Source: OMOG01 sp041485845
GTDB taxonomy: Bacteria > Acidobacteriota > Terriglobia > Bryobacterales > Bryobacteraceae
Direction of reading: 5' to 3'
Length of the DNA: 6,159 nucleotides
NCBI GenBank assembly: GCA_041485845.1
Contig: JBGPKH010000548.1
Coordinates: 1-6,159, forward strand
How positions within the stretch are numbered: the first letter of the stretch is position 1; the number at the start of each line of letters is the position of its first letter. Shown one piece after another: positions 1 to 4,211 of the stretch. The translations under genes were made by a program, and so were the position numbers. The notes below the pieces were generated by a model. The model made no database searches and was not told the DNA's origin. It was given only the letters and a program-made list of their open reading frames with translations.

Positions 1-60
1 AACGAAGATAGGGCGATGGGCGTCGGAGCCTTCGCCGGTGACGTCTCGGCTGTGAAGTAG
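1..60 (+). CDS. C-terminal end of a possible convergent gene, product unknown
   Basis: A reading frame is open from the left edge and ends with TAG at 58-60, leaving 19 codons (ending GDVSAVK). The codons are mostly purine at position 1 (17 of 19) and G or C at position 3 (15 of 19), as in real coding frames of GC-rich bacteria. The codon-aligned minus-strand frame fits less well. If real, this gene converges on the lipoprotein gene, with an 88-nt spacer containing GC-rich inverted repeats. The fragment is too short to assign a family. The alternative is that the edge belongs to a minus-strand gene downstream of the lipoprotein, so confidence is low. Confidence 0.3.
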   Translation, partial: NEDRAMGVGAFAGDVSAVK

Positions 61-77
61 CAAGCTATTGGCGTGAC

Positions 78-135
78 GGCCGCCAGCGTGAACCCGAGGT
101 CTTCGGCGGCCCACCGCGGCCAGCGGAGGCCGCGG
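78..135. terminator. GC-rich hairpins in the spacer after the lipoprotein gene
   Basis: Two inverted repeats lie between the putative plus-strand stop (60) and the lipoprotein stop (149). The stronger one has perfect 8-bp arms, CCGCGGCC at 114-121 and GGCCGCGG at 128-135, with a 6-nt loop; it begins 13 nt after the lipoprotein stop. The second has 7-bp arms, GGCCGCC at 78-84 and GGCGGCC at 105-111, with a 20-nt loop. Neither is followed by a T-run on either strand, so they are not textbook intrinsic terminators. Their place at the end of a gene run makes a terminator or transcript-stabilising role plausible. Chance pairing in GC-rich DNA is the alternative. Confidence 0.35.
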
Positions 136-148
136 GAGTTGACCACGC

Positions 149-1114
149 TCACGGCACCGCCACCTCCGCGACCGCCGACCGCTCACTCTCGTTCCCCGAC
201 TGGTCGATCGCGCTCACCACGTAACGGTACTGCTTGCCATGCTCGATCGCGCGGTCTGAGTAGCTGGGGATCTGGGAAACTTCGGCAATTCTCTCGAAGG
301 CGCCTCCGGCGAGTGCCCGGTAGACGCGATAGCCCGCGAGGTCGGCCTCGGTGTTGCGGTCCCAGGACAGCTCCACAGACTCGGGCGCGGCGTTGGCGCG
401 CAGGTCGGACGGCGCGGCGGGCGGGAACGTGTCCGCTGTCGTGATGCCGGCCTCCGCCGAGGGGTCGCTTTCCGCTTCCCGGCGATCGCCGAGCTTGACG
501 ATGCGCTGCACCATGTAGGCGTAGTGCTTCCCAAGCTCGGTGGTGCGGTCGGTCCAGTCGGTTTGCTGCACGTCGGCCACGTGCGGGAAATTCTGGTCAT
601 CGCCGGTCCGGCGGAAGATGCGAAAGTCGCCCGCGGGTCCTTCCCAGGTGAGCCGGACCCCCTCGGCGACGGACTCGGCTTTGAGAGAGGCAGGCTTCGG
701 CGGCGGAGCCACCACCGGCAGGTTCGCGAGATCCAACCATCCCGAGTCCTTGCCGTTGACGGCGATGGCACGAACCGCGATGGTGACATCCTTTCCGGTC
801 CACTCCTCGGAAGGTATTTCATAGGTGGCGAGTCCTTTGTCGAGCGGACCCTCGGGCACTGGTTTGAACTGGCCGGGGGCGCTGCCGGCCGGCCCAATCC
901 GCAAATCGAGCTTGAGCGGCGGCTTGATTGGGAAGCCCTCGGTGGTCTGGGTGGGAACGGTGAAGTGCACGATGATGCGGGAGGCTCGCTGGACGGCGGC
1001 AAGATCGGTCACGCGGGAAGGGATATTGGCCAGCGGAGGGAGAGGACTGCCGACGTATGCACAGCCGGTCGTCAGGAGAGCGGCCGCCAGGATCGCGGCG
1101 AGAATTCGCAGCAT
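149..1114 (-). CDS. Predicted lipoprotein with three fibronectin type III-like modules
   Basis: 321 residues. The N-terminus has a short charged start, a hydrophobic Ala/Leu stretch and a cysteine at residue 18 in the context LLTTGCAY. This suggests a signal peptidase II lipobox, although Thr at -3 is less usual than Leu. After a short Pro-rich spacer come three Fn3-like beta-sandwich modules: about 32-135 (the most divergent), 138-228 and 231-320. The last two show typical Fn3 features: a Pro-rich lead-in, V-x-L-x-W on strand B (VRLTWE, VELSWD), a Y-x-V/I-Y/F-R stretch, and the closing Y-x-Y-x-V pattern with DQSGNES. No catalytic motif is seen, so it is probably a cell-envelope scaffold or adhesion protein. 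It is the last gene of the run, 49 nt after the large exported protein. The ATG at 1114 has no good Shine-Dalgarno sequence, and no alternative in-frame start lies just upstream. Whether it works with the secretin genes is inferred from position only. Confidence 0.85.
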   Translation of the reverse strand: MLRILAAILAAALLTTGCAYVGSPLPPLANIPSRVTDLAAVQRASRIIVHFTVPTQTTEGFPIKPPLKLDLRIGPAGSAPGQFKPVPEGPLDKGLATYEIPSEEWTGKDVTIAVRAIAVNGKDSGWLDLANLPVVAPPPKPASLKAESVAEGVRLTWEGPAGDFRIFRRTGDDQNFPHVADVQQTDWTDRTTELGKHYAYMVQRIVKLGDRREAESDPSAEAGITTADTFPPAAPSDLRANAAPESVELSWDRNTEADLAGYRVYRALAGGAFERIAEVSQIPSYSDRAIEHGKQYRYVVSAIDQSGNESERSAVAEVAVP

Positions 1115-1124
1115 GAAAGGATAT

Positions 1125-1168
1125 GGTAACCCCGGCGTGGGACAGGCCTCCCCGCCGGTCCGGTTATC
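1125..1168 (-). promoter_or_regulatory. Intercistronic stem-loop overlapping a stop codon
   Basis: On the minus-strand transcript this segment can fold as CCGGCG (1158-1153) plus GGGA (1152-1149) pairing with UCCC (1142-1139) and CGCCGG (1137-1132). There is one bulged A at 1138 and a 6-nt loop. After a 3-nt bulge on the 5' side, AACC/GGUU extends the base into the UAA stop of the upstream gene (1166-1164). The hairpin ends about 14 nt before the lipoprotein ATG, and the only purine-rich Shine-Dalgarno-like stretch (GGGGAGG) sits inside it. There is no U-run after it, only CCUUUC. It may be an mRNA-stability or attenuation element rather than an intrinsic terminator. Its function is inferred; no folding energy was computed. 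Confidence 0.5.
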
Positions 1169-3338
1169 GAATACTCAGCGGAGAACCGGCGGAGCAATAC
1201 TGCTGCCCGCCGATAGCGGCACAGATGATGAGCTCGGTGGACGCGGTGGCCAGGTCATCCGGAACCGCGACATTCACCTGCTGCACACCGGGAACCGTGG
1301 GAGCCGGTCCGGCGTACAACGGAACCAGGTCCTTGCGGCCGGCGATCTGTATGGAAACCATGGCGCCGGCGGGAATGCCGGTGGCGAAGATCTGGAGGAT
1401 GCTGCCGGGGGGCGCTCCGGCTCCGGCGGTGTTCGCGCCGTTGTCCTGGTTGAGAATGCCGCCCGCGAAAACGGAGGGCCAGGCCGGAGCCAGCGCCACC
1501 GTCCGCGGCGTGCTGCTGGATCCGTCTACCGTCACCACCATGCTGGCGGAGGTCTTGGATCCCAGGTCCGAAGGAAGCTGCAAGTTGATCTGGCTTTCCG
1601 AAGTGTAGAGCAGGGTCGCGGCGCTGCCGTCGAATGTCACCACGACGTTCTTGCCCGCGAGGTGCGCCCCCATGAGCGTGCCGAGCGAGCCCGCCACCAG
1701 CGGGGTGACTTCGAAGGTGGCCGCGTTGACAATCTTGCTCACGACCACCGCCGGAGCCGCCGGGGCCGGCGGAGCGGCAGGCGCGGGCGACACGGTAAGG
1801 GTCACCGGAACGGTAAAGCTCCCGGCGAGCGGACCGGCATCGATGGTGATGCTGGCCTGGTACGTGCCTGCGGCCAGACCTTTTCCACTGGCGGTGACCA
1901 GGATACTGCCGTAGTTTTGCCCGGAGGTGGAGCTGAGCTTCAGCCAGTCCGATCCCTTCTGGTAAACCACCGAGGCGTTCCAGTTCATGATCCCGCCGCC
2001 CGAATTCTGTATCGGGATGTAGCCCGCGAGTCCGGTCTGGCCGCCGCCGGAGATGGCAGCAAGCTGGATGACGGACGAGGTCACTACCGAGAGCTTCGGA
2101 AAATAACTGGCGCCGCAATCGCCGAGCAGGCTGCAATCGGAGGGCGGGGGCAGCGCCGCGAATCGCGGAACCGGCGCGCTGGACGATGCGGTCGGAACCG
2201 CCGGGACGGGCGCGAAGGAGATGCTCTCCCGCGCTACTGCCGGAGCGGTCACGTTGGGGATTCCGATGAACGTGGGGAACTGAGCCGTCTCCTGCGCGGC
2301 GGGGTTGGCGTCCACCACCTCGTAGACCGCATAGCCCGAGCCCCCGGTGAGCGCGACTTCGCTGGCCGAGTTGAGCAAGAGAGGTCCCGATCCAACGGGC
2401 AACTGGGCGAGGAAGCCGCGCGCACCGCCCGCATCGGTACCCAGCACGCGCACCAACAGCAAGGTCCCGCTGCCGGAAACATACTGGCCGATCTGCGTGC
2501 GCCCGCCGAGGTCCCCGCCCATGGTCGGGACTGCGGCGCCGGAGCCGGCAACGCCATCGGGAACATAGAGGCGGGCGTTAGCCGGGAAGCCCGAGTATTT
2601 CACCAGGAAGCGGGCGCCGTTATCGTCTCCCGTGGAGCGCGGTTGAAATGCGCCGGCGAAGCCCTCGGTGACGCGTGTGGACGCGAACGCGGTTCCCGCC
2701 GAGAAGAGATTCGAGAGAGTGAACGTGGAGGGCAGCGGGGAACCGGTGCAAGTGATGCCTTTGTCATACAAGGTAGCGAACAATCCGATTTGGGGATAGG
2801 CCACCACCAGTTGCGACTGATCGATCTGAATGGAAGCCGGTGAGCTGAAGACCAGTTGAGCCAGTATCGGGTGGGGAGCCAGGGTTCCGAGAATGTAGAC
2901 CGCGGCGCGGATGTTGGAGATCTTGAGGCTCAGTTTGCCGGACGGCGGTATGGTAACGCTAAGGCCGTTGAAGGCGATGATCTGATTGGTGATCTGGCCG
3001 GCGATGCCGGTGGGCACGAATCCCGAACCGTAATCGGCGAAAACTACCGCATCGTGGGTCAGGTTGTTGGAATTGGCATCCAGGCGGTTGGTGACGCTCA
3101 CCGGGAGGAATACCGAAAGGTTGCCGGATAACACCGCCCCGGGATTAGAACCGGAACATTGCAGTATGATATCGCCCATCCGTTCGGTGAGGCCTTCCGC
3201 GCGCACCTGGGTAGGCACGGCGGTAACGGCACACCGGCCGGAAACGGGCAGTGTTTGGGCATAAACTGCGCTCATAGTCGGGAGTAGGAGTGTGAACAGG
3301 CGGCGTAGCCGGTCACTTCTCAGAATAAGGGATCCCAT
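1164..3338 (-). CDS. Exported BACON-like / TIGR03437-like multi-domain protein
   Basis: 724 residues from the ATG at 3338. A TTG directly before it (3341) is possible, but AGG at 3346-3344 sits 5 nt before the ATG. A signal peptide is clear: basic residues (RSDRLRR), a hydrophobic core (LFTLLLP), and probable cleavage after VYA at residue 27. Residues ~28-310 form a beta-rich region I cannot name with certainty; it has cysteines at 36, 61 and 197 and resembles unnamed N-terminal regions of other Acidobacterial exported proteins. A Pro/Ala/Ser-rich stretch follows (~362-400) with a close cysteine pair, C402 and C408. Residues ~415-516 resemble a BACON-type module: NSGGGIMNW, then SDWLKLSSTSG, LAAGTYQASITI and a VPVTLTV ending. 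After a PAPAAPPAPAAP linker, residues ~532-724 match the TIGR03437 C-terminal domain as I recall it: IVNAATF opening, SQINLQLP, TGIPAG, GVQQVNVAVP, and a GQQYCSAG end with C706 and C715. The gene overlaps the pseudopilin before it by 26 nt, so it is probably co-translated. It may be a substrate or surface partner of the secretin system; no enzymatic motif is seen. Confidence 0.85.
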   Translation of the reverse strand: MGSLILRSDRLRRLFTLLLPTMSAVYAQTLPVSGRCAVTAVPTQVRAEGLTERMGDIILQCSGSNPGAVLSGNLSVFLPVSVTNRLDANSNNLTHDAVVFADYGSGFVPTGIAGQITNQIIAFNGLSVTIPPSGKLSLKISNIRAAVYILGTLAPHPILAQLVFSSPASIQIDQSQLVVAYPQIGLFATLYDKGITCTGSPLPSTFTLSNLFSAGTAFASTRVTEGFAGAFQPRSTGDDNGARFLVKYSGFPANARLYVPDGVAGSGAAVPTMGGDLGGRTQIGQYVSGSGTLLLVRVLGTDAGGARGFLAQLPVGSGPLLLNSASEVALTGGSGYAVYEVVDANPAAQETAQFPTFIGIPNVTAPAVARESISFAPVPAVPTASSSAPVPRFAALPPPSDCSLLGDCGASYFPKLSVVTSSVIQLAAISGGGQTGLAGYIPIQNSGGGIMNWNASVVYQKGSDWLKLSSTSGQNYGSILVTASGKGLAAGTYQASITIDAGPLAGSFTVPVTLTVSPAPAAPPAPAAPAVVVSKIVNAATFEVTPLVAGSLGTLMGAHLAGKNVVVTFDGSAATLLYTSESQINLQLPSDLGSKTSASMVVTVDGSSSTPRTVALAPAWPSVFAGGILNQDNGANTAGAGAPPGSILQIFATGIPAGAMVSIQIAGRKDLVPLYAGPAPTVPGVQQVNVAVPDDLATASTELIICAAIGGQQYCSAGSPLSIR

Positions 3339-3726
3339 CAAGGCCTATTTTATCCGATCCGCTCTTGACGTCGAAAATGCCTGGTTCGGACTGGCTGACC
3401 GCGTTGGAAGCCTCTTCCTGGATCGTGCGCCAGGTTTGGTTGGAGCCGGTCATGGGATCGTAAGGGATTTCTTTGAGGTACCCGGCGCTGACGAGATCCT
3501 GGAGGGACTGGGGGGCCTTGGTCTTGTCGTAGGTGTAGTTGTCGATGACCGTGCGCATCGTGAACAGGTTGTTCTGGAGCACGCTTTCCTTGGAGCGCCG
3601 AATGGTATTGCTGTAGATCGGAATGGCCATGGTGACGAGGATCACGATGATGGTGATCACCACCATGAGCTCGACGAAGGTGAAGCCGCGCAACCGGCGG
3701 CAGGCGTTGGTTCTACCATTCCGCAT
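3313..3726 (-). CDS. Type II secretion/type IV pilus-like pseudopilin (second of the pair)
   Basis: 137 residues from the ATG at 3726; ATGs at 3738 and 3750 are in frame and add 4 or 8 residues. The class III prepilin signal is clear: a basic leader of 14 residues ending RRLRG, then FTFVE with Glu at +5, then a long hydrophobic helix (MVVITIIVILVTMAIPIY). A prepilin peptidase would cut after the Gly and methylate the Phe. The short globular part contains AGYLKEIPYDPMTGSNQTW, the usual 'P-x-DP-x-TG' turn of GspG-like pseudopilins. It ends IFDVKSGSD-x(2)-GLDGIPYSEK, a tail I recall from Acidobacterial GspG-like proteins. The start lies 14 nt inside the end of the preceding pseudopilin gene, indicating coupling. 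It probably forms the core of a periplasmic pseudopilus that drives export through the secretin. A true type IV pilin cannot be excluded. Confidence 0.9.
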   Translation of the reverse strand: MRNGRTNACRRLRGFTFVELMVVITIIVILVTMAIPIYSNTIRRSKESVLQNNLFTMRTVIDNYTYDKTKAPQSLQDLVSAGYLKEIPYDPMTGSNQTWRTIQEEASNAVSQSEPGIFDVKSGSDKIGLDGIPYSEK

Positions 3727-4207
3727 ACGGTTTTCCATCGGGTCCCACATCGGTTGACTTGGTGTAGATGTCGAACACGTCCTGTCCGCCCCAGCTCATC
3801 GACTTGGGGTCGTCCTGATCGCTGCGCAAGCCCCACTCATACTTTCCGGTAAAGGGGTCGCGCGGGATACGGCGCAAGAACCGCAACTTCTTGCCGTCGG
3901 CGCTCTGGGCCAGCTTCTGGCCGTCCACCAGAATGTCCAGAGTCTCGGGGTAACAGTTGGTGCCCAGCTTGGGAGGGCCGAAATAGCCCATGTCGCAGTT
4001 GTCTTTGTACTTGTCGATGGCTTTCCGCATTTCGTCGAGGGAAGATCGCAATTCCCGCATACGTTCCGCCTGGATTTTGCCACGGGCAAGCGGCACGGCC
4101 ATGCTGGTGAGGATCAGCATGATGGTGAAGGCCACGATCAATTCGACCAGGGTAAGGCCTCGCTGCCGTAACCGGCGAGCGCGCGCGACGGACTGAGTCG
4201 GTTGCAT
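3713..4207 (-). CDS. Type II secretion/type IV pilus-like pseudopilin (first of the pair)
   Basis: 164 residues from the ATG at 4207. The leader of 17 residues is strongly basic (ARARRLRQRG), followed by LTLVE with the conserved Glu at +5 and a hydrophobic helix (LIVAFTIMLILTSMAVPLA). The helix continues as an amphipathic stretch (ERMRELRSSLDEMRKAIDKY), as in pseudopilins. The globular part has two cysteines (NCDMGYF, TNCYPETL) that could form a disulfide. It also has the turn RRIPRDPFTGKYEWGL and a tail VFDIYTKSTDVGPDGKPYAEW resembling that of the next gene. The TAG stop of the secretin gene lies 4 nt before this ATG and is part of AGGAG, leaving only 1 nt between that box and the ATG. An in-frame ATG at 4222, inside the secretin end, would add 5 residues. 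Likely a GspG-like or minor pseudopilin; the exact class is not certain. Confidence 0.9.
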   Translation of the reverse strand: MQPTQSVARARRLRQRGLTLVELIVAFTIMLILTSMAVPLARGKIQAERMRELRSSLDEMRKAIDKYKDNCDMGYFGPPKLGTNCYPETLDILVDGQKLAQSADGKKLRFLRRIPRDPFTGKYEWGLRSDQDDPKSMSWGGQDVFDIYTKSTDVGPDGKPYAEW

Positions 4208-4211
4208 ACTC

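Noticed and set aside
58..152. Minus-strand frame starting at the GTG overlapping the lipoprotein stop, as a sixth gene
   Set aside because: The start overlap is attractive and third positions are GC-rich at first. Codon character decays after about 28 codons, no family match holds over its length, and the edge fits the plus-strand frame better. It is kept only as an uncertain observation.
825..2843. A 672-codon open frame on the plus strand, opposite the large exported protein
   Set aside because: It lies entirely antisense to genes with clear signal peptides and domain patterns. Its translation is Arg/Gly-rich low-complexity with no recognisable motif, as expected from mirrored GC-rich codons.
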